Assembly (NCBI RefSeq): GCF_013177455.1
Contig: NZ_CP053660.1
Location: 2,294,001-2,358,000 of the forward strand
Origin: Nocardioides marmotae
Lineage (GTDB): Bacteria > Actinomycetota > Actinomycetes > Propionibacteriales > Nocardioidaceae
Length of the DNA stretch: 64,000 bases
Direction: 5' to 3'
Shown here: piece by piece, positions 22,768 to 32,376 of the stretch
Numbering within the stretch: the first letter of the stretch is position 1
How the letters are laid out: the number at the start of each line of letters is the position of its first letter
The notes under the pieces: model-generated
Seen by the model: the letters and a program-made list of their open reading frames with translations, nothing else
Databases searched by the model: none
Told to the model about the DNA's origin: nothing
Translations under genes and position numbers: made by a program

Positions 22768-25023
22768 TCAGGGCGCGAGCAGGCCGACCACCTGCGCTTG
22801 GTGGACGGCCTCGCCGCGCGAGCAGACGCCGAGCTTGCGGTAGATCGCGGAGACCTCCGAGGCGACGGTGTTGCGCGAGAGGTGCAGCCGCTCGGCGATG
22901 TCGGCCATCCGCAGGTGCGTCTGGAGGTAGGGCAGCAGCCGCAGCTCCGCGGGGGTGAGGGGCACCTCGGGGGCCGGCGCGGTCCCGTCGGCGGTCGCCG
23001 TGGCCTCCCGGAGCTCGGCGACCTGGTCGCCGAGGGTGCCGAGGTCGGGCCGGCGCACGAGCACCTCGTCGATCTCGCGCAGGAGGACTCCTGCGCCGGC
23101 CCGGTCGCCGCGCGCCCAACAGGCCTTGGCGAGGTGCAGCCGGCCCCGGGTGGCCAGCCACGGCAGCGCGTACGTCGCCGCCGACCGCGCCCGCATGGCC
23201 CGGGCGATCTGCCGGTCCGCCTCCGCCAGGTCCGAGCGGTGGATCGCCAGGCGCGCCCCGGCGGCGCGCACCAGCAGGGCGAGCACGTCGTCGCCGGCGC
23301 GACGCTGCTCGACGATCCCCAGCGCGTGCTCGACGTGGCCGGCGGCCCGCTCCCAGCGGCCGGCGTCGATGTCGACCAGCGCCGTCTCGGCCTCGGCGAG
23401 GGCGACCACCTCGAGGTCGGGGGCCGCGTGCCCGGCGGCGGTCGCCTCGGCGAAGGCGGCCAGGGCCCGGCCGGGCTCCCCCGCGAGCAGCAGGGCCTCG
23501 CCGCGCGCGGACAGCGCCAGGGGCTGCCACGGGCCGGGGTCGGCCTCGGGGCCCGCGGCGGCCTCGGCGTCGGCGAGCATCCGCGCCGGGCCGTCGGCAC
23601 CGAGGAGGGCGCGCAACGTCGAGCGGGCCGTCTCGAACCGGCGGTCGGCCTCGGTCGGCGTGGGGGTGGGGGCCACCTCGTCGGCCAGCGCCGCCCACCG
23701 GCCGGCCTCGACGGGGTCGCCGAGGAACGCGGCGGCGCGGCCGGCGACGACGGCGAGGGGCGGGTGCGCGGCCACCACCGGGTCGCCGAGCCGGGTCAGC
23801 CAGCGCTGCACCGTCCCCGCCTCGCCCTCGCCGCACACGCGGGGCCCGATCTCGGCCACCAGGACGGCACCCCGGTGGAGCTCGCCCGCACCGAGGAGGT
23901 GCTCGACCGTCTGCACCGGGGCTGCATGCGCCTGGAACCACCCGGCGGCGCGCAGGTGCAGCTCCTCGGTCATGCCCGGCTCGGTCCGGCGCAGCTCGTC
24001 GAGCAGGAACTCGCGGAAGAGCCGGTGGTAGCGGTACCACTCCCGGCGCCGGTCGAGGAGCACGAGGAAGGAGTGCGACGCCTCCAGGGCGAGCAGCATC
24101 TCCGGTGCCCGGGGGTCCTCGACCACGGCCTCGCACAGCGGTCCGTGCAGCCGGTCGAGCACGGCGGTCTCCCGCAGGAACCGCTGCACGCCCGGGTCGA
24201 GCGGGCCGAGGACCTCGCGACGCAGGTAGTCCGCGACGTACCGGTCGGCGCCGGAGAGCTCCCCGGGCGGGCACCGCACCTCCCGCGCGACCAGCGCGGC
24301 GAGGTTCAGCCCGACCGGCCAGCCCTCGACCCGCGCGGTGACGTCGACCGCCTGCTCGGGGGTGACGGGGAGGCCGGCCGCCGCGAGGACCTGCGCGGCC
24401 GCGCCCGACCCCAGCGCGAGGTCGCGCTCGGTGATCTCCACGGCATCGCCCACGGCGCGCAGCCCGGCCAGGTGCGGCGGCTCGCCCCGGCTCGCGACCA
24501 CCACCTGGGAGCCCCGCGGGACCGCGGGGAGCAGCACGTCGAGGACCCTGTCGCACCCGGGCGACCGGACGTGGTGGAGGTCGTCGACCAGGAGGGCGTA
24601 CGCCGCCGCCGGACGCGCCATCGCCGAGGCGACGACAGCGGCGCCCCGGCGGACGTCCGCTCCGCCCGCGATCGCCGCGGCCGTCGCGGCCGCGAGCCCC
24701 GCCTGCTCGGGCACCGCCCGCTCGTAGGCCGAGGCGAGCAGGTGGAGCAGCAGGACCGGGTCGTCGTCGAGCCGGGCGAGGGAGACCCATCCGACCCGGC
24801 GCTCCTCTCGCCGCGCCCACTCCGCGAGCAACGTGGACTTCCCGTAGCCGGCCGGCGCGGTCACCCCGACGACGGAGGCGTCGCGGGCGCGGGCGGCGTC
24901 GATGAGGGCGGCCCGGGTGACCAGGCCGGCCCGCAACGGTGGCGCCGAGAGCTTGATGTCTAGCAGCGCCTCGTCGTCGGTCGGGTACGACAGCTGGTCG
25001 GATGCTCGGGTGCCCTGGGTCAC
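22768..25023 (-). CDS. LuxR-family regulator of the large ATP-binding (MalT-like) type
   Basis: 751 aa from GTG 25023. N-terminal P-loop: VTAPAGYGKSTLLAEWARRE (about 46-65), followed by an ATPase region with YALLVDDLHHVRSPG (Walker B-like) and a winged-helix part with the EWYRYHRLFREFLLDEL motif typical of MalT-like STAND proteins. The middle is a long Ala-rich helical repeat region, TPR-like. The C-terminal LuxR HTH is clear: LTPAELRLLPYLQTHLRMAD, then IAERLHLSRNTVASEVSAIY and RKLGV. Such proteins bind ATP and an inducer. Targets are unknown; flanked by the secreted protein and aquaporin genes. The ribosome site is close to the GTG, so the exact start is unsure. Confidence 0.9.
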   Translation of the reverse strand: MTQGTRASDQLSYPTDDEALLDIKLSAPPLRAGLVTRAALIDAARARDASVVGVTAPAGYGKSTLLAEWARREERRVGWVSLARLDDDPVLLLHLLASAYERAVPEQAGLAAATAAAIAGGADVRRGAAVVASAMARPAAAYALLVDDLHHVRSPGCDRVLDVLLPAVPRGSQVVVASRGEPPHLAGLRAVGDAVEITERDLALGSGAAAQVLAAAGLPVTPEQAVDVTARVEGWPVGLNLAALVAREVRCPPGELSGADRYVADYLRREVLGPLDPGVQRFLRETAVLDRLHGPLCEAVVEDPRAPEMLLALEASHSFLVLLDRRREWYRYHRLFREFLLDELRRTEPGMTEELHLRAAGWFQAHAAPVQTVEHLLGAGELHRGAVLVAEIGPRVCGEGEAGTVQRWLTRLGDPVVAAHPPLAVVAGRAAAFLGDPVEAGRWAALADEVAPTPTPTEADRRFETARSTLRALLGADGPARMLADAEAAAGPEADPGPWQPLALSARGEALLLAGEPGRALAAFAEATAAGHAAPDLEVVALAEAETALVDIDAGRWERAAGHVEHALGIVEQRRAGDDVLALLVRAAGARLAIHRSDLAEADRQIARAMRARSAATYALPWLATRGRLHLAKACWARGDRAGAGVLLREIDEVLVRRPDLGTLGDQVAELREATATADGTAPAPEVPLTPAELRLLPYLQTHLRMADIAERLHLSRNTVASEVSAIYRKLGVCSRGEAVHQAQVVGLLAP

Positions 25024-25157
25024 CTTCCCACCGTAGGAACGCCGGGACCCGGATCCGGGGGTCCGAAGGGCCCGGTCGCGCCGGGGCTTGTGGCGCCCGG
25101 CGCACCGGCACCCGGCCCGGGTCCGACGGCCCGGGTGTCCAGGAGGTGGGATGCGGG

Positions 25158-25916
25158 TCAGCCCTCGGAGGCCTCCTCCAACGGGGTCGCGGGCTCGCCC
25201 CGGCCGAGCAGCATGGCGTGACCGATCCCGGCGATCACGGCGCCGAGGATCGGCGCGAGGATGAAGAGCCAGAGCTGGACGATGGCGTCTCCCCCGGCGA
25301 AGAGCGCCGGCCCGATCGAGCGGGCCGGGTTCACCGAGGTGTTGGTGACCGGGATGCTGACCAGGTGGATCAGGGTGAGGGTCAGCCCGATCGCCAGCGG
25401 CGCGAAGCCCTTGGGCGCGCGGGTGTCGGTCACCCCGAGGATGACGATGAGGAAGATCGCGGTCAGCACCACCTCGATGACCAGTCCGGCGAGCAGCGAG
25501 TAGCCGGCCGGTGAGCGGTCGCCGTACCCGTTCGAGGCGAAGCCGGAGTCGACCGCGGAGAAGCCGTCCTGGCCGCTCGCCACGAGGTAGAGCACCGCGG
25601 CCGCGGCGATCGCGCCGACGACCTGCACCACCACGTACGCCGGGACGTCCTTCCACGCGAACCGGCCGCCGGCCGCCAGCCCGATCGTCACCGCCGGGTT
25701 GAAGTGGCCGCCGGAGAGGTGGCCCACGGCGTAGGCCATGGTCAGCACGGAGAGGCCGAAGGCGAAGGAGACGCCGAGGAAGCCGATGCCGACGAGGATG
25801 CCGTTGACCAGGACCCCCGAGGCGAGCACCGCGGCGCCGCAGCCCCCGAGGACGAGGACGAACGTGCCGAGGAACTCTGCGGTGAGGCGTTGGGGCGTCG
25901 TGACCGACTCGTCCAT
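25158..25916 (-). CDS. Aquaporin (MIP family, AqpZ-like)
   Basis: 252 aa; GGGAGGAG lies about 6 bases upstream of the ATG. Both NPA boxes are present: [19 protein letters not shown] at about 70-88 and [20 protein letters not shown] at about 193-212. Six membrane helices plus two half-helices fit the hydropathy. The narrow-filter residues look water-type (His after the first NPA region not assessed), so a water channel is more likely than a glycerol facilitator; no glycerol kinase is nearby. Transcribed alone. Confidence 0.93.
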   Translation of the reverse strand: MDESVTTPQRLTAEFLGTFVLVLGGCGAAVLASGVLVNGILVGIGFLGVSFAFGLSVLTMAYAVGHLSGGHFNPAVTIGLAAGGRFAWKDVPAYVVVQVVGAIAAAAVLYLVASGQDGFSAVDSGFASNGYGDRSPAGYSLLAGLVIEVVLTAIFLIVILGVTDTRAPKGFAPLAIGLTLTLIHLVSIPVTNTSVNPARSIGPALFAGGDAIVQLWLFILAPILGAVIAGIGHAMLLGRGEPATPLEEASEG

Positions 25917-26027
25917 GGTGTCTCCTCCCGACCGGAGTGGGGGGCGCGCACGGTCGGTCCCGCCAGACTGACCTCGGGCGATCGCGCGCGCATCACCCAG
26001 AATGGACGGAACCGTCGGCGCGCCCGC

Positions 26028-29000
26028 TCAGCCCTGCGGCTTGACCAGCGGGAACAGGATCGTGTCGCGGATGCTGAGGCCGGTGAGGTTCATGACCAGC
26101 CGGTCGATGCCGAGCCCCATGCCGCCGGTGGGCGGCATGCCGTGCTCGAGGGCCCGCAGGAAGTCCTCGTCGACCTGCATCGCCTCCGGGTCGCCCGCGG
26201 CGGCCAGCAGCGACTGGGCGACCAGGCGCTCGCGCTGGTCGACGGGGTCGATGAGCTCGGAGTACGCCGTCCCCTGCTCGGCCCCGAACATCACCAGGTC
26301 CCACTTCTCCGTCAGCCGCGGGTCGTGCCGGTGCGGCCGGGTGAGCGGGGCGTTCTCCTTGGGGAAGTCGGTGTAGAAGACCGGCGTGGTGGTCCGGCCC
26401 TCGCACAGCTCGCTGTAGATCTCCTCCAGCACGACGCCCCAGGACGGGTCCAGCTCGAGCTCGATCCCGATCCGGTCGGCGTGGCGCACCAGCGTGCTCA
26501 GCGGAGTCTCGGTGGTGACCTCCTCGCCGAGCGCCTCGGAGACCGCCTGGCACACGGTCCTGACCGGCCACTCCCCCGACAGGTCGTGCTCGACGAGCCG
26601 GCCGTCGGCGTCGTGACGGCGGGCGACCGGCGCGCCGTACACGGCGGTCGCCGCCTCCTGGACGATCTCCTGGGTCAGCACCCGCATCGAGTCGTAGTCG
26701 CCGTAGGTCCGGTAGACCTCCAGCGAGGTGAACTCCGGGTTGTGCTTGAAGTCGGCGCCCTCGTTGCGGAACTGGCGGCCGATCTCGAAGACCCGCTCCA
26801 TCCCGCCCACCACCAGGCGCTTGAGGTGCAGCTCGGTGGCGATCCGCAGGTAGAGGTCCAGGTCGTAGGCGTTGATGTGGGTCTCGAAGGGCCGGGCGTT
26901 GGCGCCGCCGTGGACGGTCTGCAGGACCGGGGTCTCCACCTCGGTGAACCCCCGCGCGTGCAGGGAGTCGCGGACGCTGCGGACCACCGCGGCCCGCTGG
27001 TAGGCGGTGGTGCGCGCCTCGGGCCGCACGATGAGGTCGACGTACCGCATCCGCACGCGGGCGTCGGGGTCGGTGAGCCCCTCGTGCTTGTCCGGCAGCG
27101 GACGCAGCGCCTTGCTGGTGAGCACCACCGCCTCCGCACGGACGGTCAGCTCCCCCGCCCGCGTGGTGATCACCGTCCCGGTCACCCCGACGTGGTCGCC
27201 CAGGTCGACGCGGTGCTCCCAGAAGTCGAGGTCGGCCGGCGCCACGTGCGCGGCGTCGACCATCACCTGCAGGTCCCCGCTCCCGTCGCGGAGGGTGGCG
27301 AAGCCGAGCCGGCCCATGTCGCGCTTGAGCAGCACCCGGCCGACGACGCTGACCCTGGTGCCGGTCTCGGTGTCGGGCGCGAGGTCGTCGGGCACCAGCC
27401 CGCGGACCTCGGCGAGGGTGTGGGTCCGCGGGGCGGAGACCGGGTAGGGGTCGATCCCGGCGGCCCGGATCGCGTCGAGCTTCGCGCGCCGCACCCGCAC
27501 CTGCTCGGGGAGGTGGTCGGGCGAGACCGCCTCGGCGACGAGGTCGGGCGGCGGCGGGACGAGGGCCAGGACGGCCTCGGCGCGATCGGCACCCGAGGTG
27601 CGCAGGCCGTCCTCGTGCCCGTGGCGGCGCAGCCGGCCGATGGAGGGCGCGGTGAGGAAGCCCTCCGCACTGCCCGCGGCCATCCCGACCCGCGGCAGGT
27701 CCGAGGCGTACTCGTAGGCGAGGTAGCGCGGCCGCCACTCGGGGAGGTACTTGGCGTTGGAGCGGTAGAGCGACTCCAGCTGCCAGGTCCGGCTGGCCAG
27801 CACCAGGCCCTGGCGCCAGAGCCGGGCGACCGGCAGCGCGCCGAGCTCGGCTCCACGCTCGAAGGCCTCGCGGAACATCGCGAAGTTCAGCGACACCGGC
27901 CCGACCCCGAAGGCCGCGGCGTGGTCGGCCAGGCTGGCGACCATCAGCTCGACCAGGCCGTTGTCGGCGGTCGGGTCGCGGCGCATCAGGTCCAGGGAGA
28001 GCCCGGTGCGGCCCCACGGCACGAAGCTGAGGAAGCCGCGCAGCTCGCCGTCCGCGTCGTGCGCGGCGACCAGCACGCAGGCGCGGTCGAGCGGGTCGGC
28101 GAGCCGGCCCAGCGCCATCGAGAAGCCGCGCTCGTCCCCGCCGTCGCCGCGCCACGACGCGGCCGCGGCGTCGAGGGTCGCGAAGTCGGCCTCGGTCAGG
28201 CTCGCGTGGCGCACCACCCGGGTCGTGTAGCCCCGGCGGCGCAGGCGGGAGACCGACTGGCGCACCGAGCGCATGCCGGGACCGTGCAGGGAGAAGCCGC
28301 CCAGGTCGACGATCGCCTCGTCGCCGAGGTCGATGAGCGAGAGGCCGGCGTCGGCGTACGCCAGCGCGCCCTCGTGGCCGGCACCCATCACCGCCAGCGA
28401 CCAGCCGTTGGCGCGGGCGCGGTCGCGCCAGCGCTCGATGGCCGCCGGCCACCAGTCCGGGTCGCCCACGGGGTTGCCGCTGGCCAGGCTGACCGAGCCG
28501 ACCACCCGGTAGGACACGCCGGCCCGGGCGGTCTCCGGCGCCCCGGTGTCCCAGACCACCGCCTTGTCCCGCCGGGTGGCGAAGTACCCCAACGAGTCGT
28601 GGTCACCGAAGTCGCGGAGCAGCGCCCGGACGCGGGCCTCGTCGGCCACCCCGAGGGTGCGGGTGTCGCGGGGCGCGCGGAAGAGCACCGTCGCGGCGCC
28701 GAGCACCACCACGGCGCCGACCAGCCCGATGACCAGGCGCACCCACCACGGCGCCGAGGCCGCGGTCTCCGGCCCGATCCGCCCGAGGTCGAGCAGGATC
28801 ATGTGCAGGACGTAGCTCAGCGACGTCGGGTAGTCCGGGGAGCGGCCGAAGCCGCTGACGAGCGCGGCGCCCCCGGCCACCGTCGCCAGGCCGCCGCCGA
28901 GGAAGACCGCGAGGGCGGTCGCCAGGTCGCCGGGGGCGCGGCGGGCCACGAACTGGTCCCGGACCCGGACCGCCAGCACCATGGCCAACCCGACCACGAC

Positions 29001-29438
29001 GAGGCCGATCGCCGCGAGCACGACGTGCTCGCCGGCCCCGAGCATGACGACGCGACCGAGCTCGGAGGCGCCCAGCCACCAGACCATCACCACCCACCAC
29101 GCGGCGCGCAGGCGGCGACGGAGCGCGACGGCGGTGACGAGCAGGAGCGCGGCGTAGACCAGGCTCGGCACGACGGGGATCGTCAGCAGCGAGACCGGGT
29201 CGGTCTCCCGGGAGAAGTACCGGTGCCAGGGCGGCACCAGCGCCACGACCACGACCAGGCCGGCGAAGCCGAACAGGACGCCGGCGAACCGGTCGGGCCA
29301 GCGGTCGTCGGCCGGCAGGTGCAGGCGGGGGCGACGGTCCGCGAGGGTCCCGTGGCGCTCGTGGCGCTCGTGGTGGGGCTGCTGCGTCGGGTAGGAGGTC
29401 GGGTGCTCGCTCGGCGGGTCGGTCGTCTGGTCGGTCAT
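26028..29438 (-). CDS. lysX: Bifunctional lysylphosphatidylglycerol synthase / lysine-tRNA ligase
   Basis: 1136 aa from ATG 29438, overlapping the DUF998 gene stop (ATGA). Order of parts: His-rich cytoplasmic N-tail; membrane domain with about six helices (~45-260); DUF2156 aminoacyl-PG transferase domain (~263-580; LLRDFGDHDSLGYFATRRDK, SLDLMRRDPTADNGLVELMV); OB-fold anticodon domain (~698-790; RVSVVGRVLLKRDMGRLGFA); class II lysyl-tRNA synthetase core to the end (VRMRYVDLIVRPEARTTAYQ, FRNEGADFKHNPEFTSLEVY, MGLGIDRLVM). In mycobacteria LysX makes Lys-tRNA and transfers lysine to phosphatidylglycerol, lowering envelope charge and resisting cationic peptides. Complete in all domains. The upstream operon partners are membrane proteins. 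Confidence 0.95.
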   Translation of the reverse strand: MTDQTTDPPSEHPTSYPTQQPHHERHERHGTLADRRPRLHLPADDRWPDRFAGVLFGFAGLVVVVALVPPWHRYFSRETDPVSLLTIPVVPSLVYAALLLVTAVALRRRLRAAWWVVMVWWLGASELGRVVMLGAGEHVVLAAIGLVVVGLAMVLAVRVRDQFVARRAPGDLATALAVFLGGGLATVAGGAALVSGFGRSPDYPTSLSYVLHMILLDLGRIGPETAASAPWWVRLVIGLVGAVVVLGAATVLFRAPRDTRTLGVADEARVRALLRDFGDHDSLGYFATRRDKAVVWDTGAPETARAGVSYRVVGSVSLASGNPVGDPDWWPAAIERWRDRARANGWSLAVMGAGHEGALAYADAGLSLIDLGDEAIVDLGGFSLHGPGMRSVRQSVSRLRRRGYTTRVVRHASLTEADFATLDAAAASWRGDGGDERGFSMALGRLADPLDRACVLVAAHDADGELRGFLSFVPWGRTGLSLDLMRRDPTADNGLVELMVASLADHAAAFGVGPVSLNFAMFREAFERGAELGALPVARLWRQGLVLASRTWQLESLYRSNAKYLPEWRPRYLAYEYASDLPRVGMAAGSAEGFLTAPSIGRLRRHGHEDGLRTSGADRAEAVLALVPPPPDLVAEAVSPDHLPEQVRVRRAKLDAIRAAGIDPYPVSAPRTHTLAEVRGLVPDDLAPDTETGTRVSVVGRVLLKRDMGRLGFATLRDGSGDLQVMVDAAHVAPADLDFWEHRVDLGDHVGVTGTVITTRAGELTVRAEAVVLTSKALRPLPDKHEGLTDPDARVRMRYVDLIVRPEARTTAYQRAAVVRSVRDSLHARGFTEVETPVLQTVHGGANARPFETHINAYDLDLYLRIATELHLKRLVVGGMERVFEIGRQFRNEGADFKHNPEFTSLEVYRTYGDYDSMRVLTQEIVQEAATAVYGAPVARRHDADGRLVEHDLSGEWPVRTVCQAVSEALGEEVTTETPLSTLVRHADRIGIELELDPSWGVVLEEIYSELCEGRTTTPVFYTDFPKENAPLTRPHRHDPRLTEKWDLVMFGAEQGTAYSELIDPVDQRERLVAQSLLAAAGDPEAMQVDEDFLRALEHGMPPTGGMGLGIDRLVMNLTGLSIRDTILFPLVKPQG

Positions 29439-30103
29439 CGGGGTGCTCCCTGCGGCTCGGTGGTGCCGGCTGCCTGGGCGCCGAGGACCCCCAGGCAGCC
29501 GAGCCAGGCGCTGACGGCCAGCACGTCGACGCGCTGGCTGACGCCGGAGACCCGCCGGCGCTCGGCGTGGGAGCGGGTCGCTCCGTGGACCAGCCCGCTG
29601 CCGACCCCCACGAGGAGCGTCCAGCCGGCGGCACGGTGGAACCAGCGCGGTCCGCGGCGCCGGGTCGTGGCCCAGGCGGCGCCGACCCCGACGTACGCCG
29701 CGGACTCGGCGAGCAGGCTGGCCGCGTCGTGGAGGTCGCTGCGGGGGCGCAGGTCGACGACGCCCCAGGCGAGGCCCGGACCGCACGGGGTCGGGACCAC
29801 CCCCGCCGCGGCCGCGGCGACGGCGAAGACCGCGGTCGCCCCCGTGACGACCTCGCGGCCGACGCCGGGCGGGAGGGCGGACCGCACGGGCGGCAGGAGC
29901 GGGAGCACCGCCGCGGCGCAGCCGACCTCAGCCGCGCGGTAGAACCACGCCCACCGCTCCCCCGGCGCAGCCAGCTCGCTGACCGCGTGGTCCAGGCTCG
30001 AGGGGCCGCGGCGCACCAGGTCGACCACGAAGGTGGCGTAGGACAGGCCGGCCCCCGCCCCCAGGAGGGCCGGTCGGAGCGCCGGGCGCCCGGAGCCGCT
30101 CAT
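29435..30103 (-). CDS. DUF998 family membrane protein
   Basis: 222 aa from ATG 30103, overlapping the LssY_C gene at its start and lysX at its end by 4 bases each. Five to six hydrophobic segments; DUF998-like elements DHAVSELAAPGERWAWFYRA and DLRPRSDLHDAASLLAESAA (helical HD pair). The family has no known function. Its sandwiched position between an LssY_C protein and LysX suggests a part in envelope-lipid modification or transport. Confidence 0.85.
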   Translation of the reverse strand: MSGSGRPALRPALLGAGAGLSYATFVVDLVRRGPSSLDHAVSELAAPGERWAWFYRAAEVGCAAAVLPLLPPVRSALPPGVGREVVTGATAVFAVAAAAAGVVPTPCGPGLAWGVVDLRPRSDLHDAASLLAESAAYVGVGAAWATTRRRGPRWFHRAAGWTLLVGVGSGLVHGATRSHAERRRVSGVSQRVDVLAVSAWLGCLGVLGAQAAGTTEPQGAPR

Positions 30104-31380
30104 GCCCCGACCCCGGGCCGGACCACGGACGGGCGGGCGGTCGCCCAGTCCCGGGCCTCCGGGCTCGAGAGCGCCAGCAGCACGATGATGCTGCCGCCGG
30201 CGGCGAGCAGCTCCCCCAGCCCGACGGGGGGCCGGTGGCCGACGACCGAGACGACCATCGTGGTCACGGCCGCCACCGAGCAGCCGCCCACGAGCACCAG
30301 GCGGGCCCAGTTCCGCGCCGCCAGCACGGCGACCGCGAGCACGGCCTCCGCGACCGCGAGCACCGCGACGAGGACCGCCGGCGCCGAGCCGGACTCCCGG
30401 GCGGCGTACACCACCGCGCCCACGCCGTACGCCGCCGACCGGGCCAGGGCCACCCCGACGCCGACGAGGACCGACTCCGGGGCGTCGCCCACCCGGGCCC
30501 GGCGCGCGGCCAGGTGGGCGCCGCCCGCGAGGTGCGCGCCCTCGCGCGGAGGGGCCGCGCGGACGTCGAGGATCGGCAGGTCGCCGTCGGTGCGGATCCG
30601 GTCGCCGCCGCCGTTGCGGTGGTGGTAGCCGGAGGAGAAGTTCTCGATCACGCGGACCTCCGCGCCGGGGACCGCCGCGCAGACCGAGGCGACGACGAAG
30701 TCGCGCTCGACGTCGATGTCCTCCTCGATGCGGTGGGTCACCTGGAGGGTGAACAGCGAGAGCCCGACGCCGCGGTCGAAGGTGGCCGCTCCCAGCCAGT
30801 CGGTCCGGAAGCCGCCCGGCAGCAGCCAGCCGTCCGGGCAGCGCCAGACCCGGATGTGGTGGCGGCGCAGCGCCGTGCCGGCGACCTCCTGCTCGTAGGC
30901 GAAGTCCTGGCGGCGGTCGAAGAGGTGGAGCGGGCTGATCGGGGCCGCGGGGTAGCTGCGCCGTTGCAGGACGCTGCGCACGATGCCGGCCGCGCTGCTC
31001 ATGCCGACCTCGTCGGCCAGCGTCCAGCCGGCCCGGGTCAGCGCCCCGTGCACCTGGCCCGCGTCCCCGACGAACCCGAGGTTGACCGGGTCCCCGAGGA
31101 GCCCGGCGCTGGTCCGCGTGCGGCCGACGAAGTAGCCCGGCAGGTAGATCGCGGTGAGGATCCGGTGCACGCGTGGGAGGACCAGGTAGCTGAAGAAGAC
31201 CCAGAAGACGAGGAGCAGCAGCGTCGGCCACCCGGGGCGCACCCCGTCGCGCAGCAGCACGTAGGCGAACCAGGCGCCGGCGACCCCCGAGAACGCGAAG
31301 AACCCGCCGTCGAGCACGCGGCCCCACGAGCGCTCCTGGTCCTCCGTCGTCCCGAGCGACACCTGGTCAGTGTGCCCCAC
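30100..31380 (-). CDS. LssY C-terminal domain membrane protein
   Basis: 426 aa, ATG start. Two N-terminal helices (GFFAFSGVAGAWFAYVLLRD; LLLLVFWVFFSYLVLPRVHR) precede the LssY_C domain at about 90-280: DPVNLGFVGDAGQVHGALTR, AGWTLADEVGMSSAAGIVRS, SPLHLFDRRQDFAYEQEVAG, and THRIEEDIDVERDFVVASVC. Three further helices close the protein. In gammaproteobacterial proteins LssY_C is joined to a PAP2 phosphatase; here it is alone with membrane anchors. First gene of the operon with the DUF998 protein and lysX. Confidence 0.88.
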   Translation of the reverse strand: MGHTDQVSLGTTEDQERSWGRVLDGGFFAFSGVAGAWFAYVLLRDGVRPGWPTLLLLVFWVFFSYLVLPRVHRILTAIYLPGYFVGRTRTSAGLLGDPVNLGFVGDAGQVHGALTRAGWTLADEVGMSSAAGIVRSVLQRRSYPAAPISPLHLFDRRQDFAYEQEVAGTALRRHHIRVWRCPDGWLLPGGFRTDWLGAATFDRGVGLSLFTLQVTHRIEEDIDVERDFVVASVCAAVPGAEVRVIENFSSGYHHRNGGGDRIRTDGDLPILDVRAAPPREGAHLAGGAHLAARRARVGDAPESVLVGVGVALARSAAYGVGAVVYAARESGSAPAVLVAVLAVAEAVLAVAVLAARNWARLVLVGGCSVAAVTTMVVSVVGHRPPVGLGELLAAGGSIIVLLALSSPEARDWATARPSVVRPGVGA

Positions 31381-31418
31381 GTCACATGAGCGGCCGGTCC
31401 GGCGGCTAGCGTGACCGG

Positions 31419-32288
31419 ATGCTGCTCGGGCTGCTGGCCGCCGCCGGGGCCGCGCTCTGCTACGGCGTGAGCTCGGTCCTCGAGGCCGTCGCCGCGCGCC
31501 GCGCGGAGGCCGCCGAGGGCCTCGACCCGCGGCTGCTGGTGCGCCTGCTGCGCTCGGGGACGTACGTCGCCGGCGTGGCCGTCGACGGGCTCGGGTTCGT
31601 GCTGAGCCTGGTCGCGGTCCGCAGCCTGCCGCTCTTCGTGGTGCAGGCGATCGTGGCCGGGTTCCTCGCGGTCACCGCGATCCTGGGCGCGGTGTTCCTG
31701 CGGATGCCGCTGACCCGGGCCGACCGCCTCGGGATCGCGGTCGTGGTCGGCGGGCTCGCGCTGGTGGGCGCCTCGGCCACCGAGGACCGCAGCGTCGACG
31801 TCAGCGACCTCGAGCAGTGGGGCGTGCTGGTCGCCGCCGTCGTGCTGGGCCTCGCCGCGGTGCCCCTGGCCCGGCTGCGCGGGGCGAGCGGGGCCCGTGC
31901 CCTCGGCGCCGTGGCGGGGCTCGCCTTCGGCGCCACCGCCGTGGCCTCGCGCATGCTCCCCGGTGACCTGTCCCCCGACCACGTCCTCGACGAGGTCGGC
32001 CCTCTGCTGCGCAGCCCGGCGACGTACGCGCTGGCCGTGGCGGGGGTGGTCGCCCTGCTGACGTACTCCACCGCCCTCCAGCGCGGCAGCGTCACCGCCG
32101 CCACCGCTCCGCTGGTCGTCGGGGAGACCGTGGCGCCCGCGCTGGTGGGCCTGCTCCTGCTCGGCGACCAGACCCGCCCCGGATGGGGCCCGCTCGCCCT
32201 CCTCGGGTTCGTCCTGGCGGTCGCCGGCGCCGTCAGCCTGGCCCGCCACGGCGACGTGCAGCCCGCCACCCCGGCCACCCCGGCCTGA
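31419..32288 (+). CDS. DMT (EamA-like) transporter
   Basis: 289 aa, ATG start. Ten hydrophobic helices in two similar halves, starting LLGLLAAAGAALCYGVSSVL and ending with GFVLAVAGAVSLARHGD. A conserved first-half stretch, LVAVRSLPLFVVQAIVAGFL, and second-half TALQRGSVTAATAPLVVGET and LLLLGDQTRPGW are typical of the drug/metabolite transporter superfamily. Substrate unknown. Only 38 bases separate it from the divergent LssY_C gene, so their promoters must overlap. Confidence 0.85.
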   Translation: MLLGLLAAAGAALCYGVSSVLEAVAARRAEAAEGLDPRLLVRLLRSGTYVAGVAVDGLGFVLSLVAVRSLPLFVVQAIVAGFLAVTAILGAVFLRMPLTRADRLGIAVVVGGLALVGASATEDRSVDVSDLEQWGVLVAAVVLGLAAVPLARLRGASGARALGAVAGLAFGATAVASRMLPGDLSPDHVLDEVGPLLRSPATYALAVAGVVALLTYSTALQRGSVTAATAPLVVGETVAPALVGLLLLGDQTRPGWGPLALLGFVLAVAGAVSLARHGDVQPATPATPA

Positions 32289-32298
32289 CGCGGGCGGC

Positions 32299-32346
32299 TC
32301 ACTCATTGTGGGTGATGCCCCCATCCGGGGCCCGCGCCTAGCGTCG
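32299..32346 (+). promoter_or_regulatory. Conserved block upstream of the APC permease gene (copy 1)
   Basis: The sequence TCACTCATTGTGGGTGATGC at 32299-32318 and CCTAGCGTCGA at 32337-32347 recur, with near-equal spacing, upstream of the paralogous permease at 61476 (TCACTCATTCTGAGGGATGA ... CCTAACGTCGA). The distance from CGTCGA to the start codon is 35 bases here and 36 there. Conservation of non-coding sequence suggests a shared promoter and operator. Confidence 0.6.
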
Positions 32347-32376
32347 AGCACCTGTCCGTCGACGGAGGGCGTGGGC

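Noticed and set aside
25704..29942. Very long plus-strand open frame opposite aquaporin and lysX
   Set aside because: It is an antisense shadow created by high GC; its translation is low-complexity Arg/Gly/Val/Asp and the minus-strand genes have clear families.
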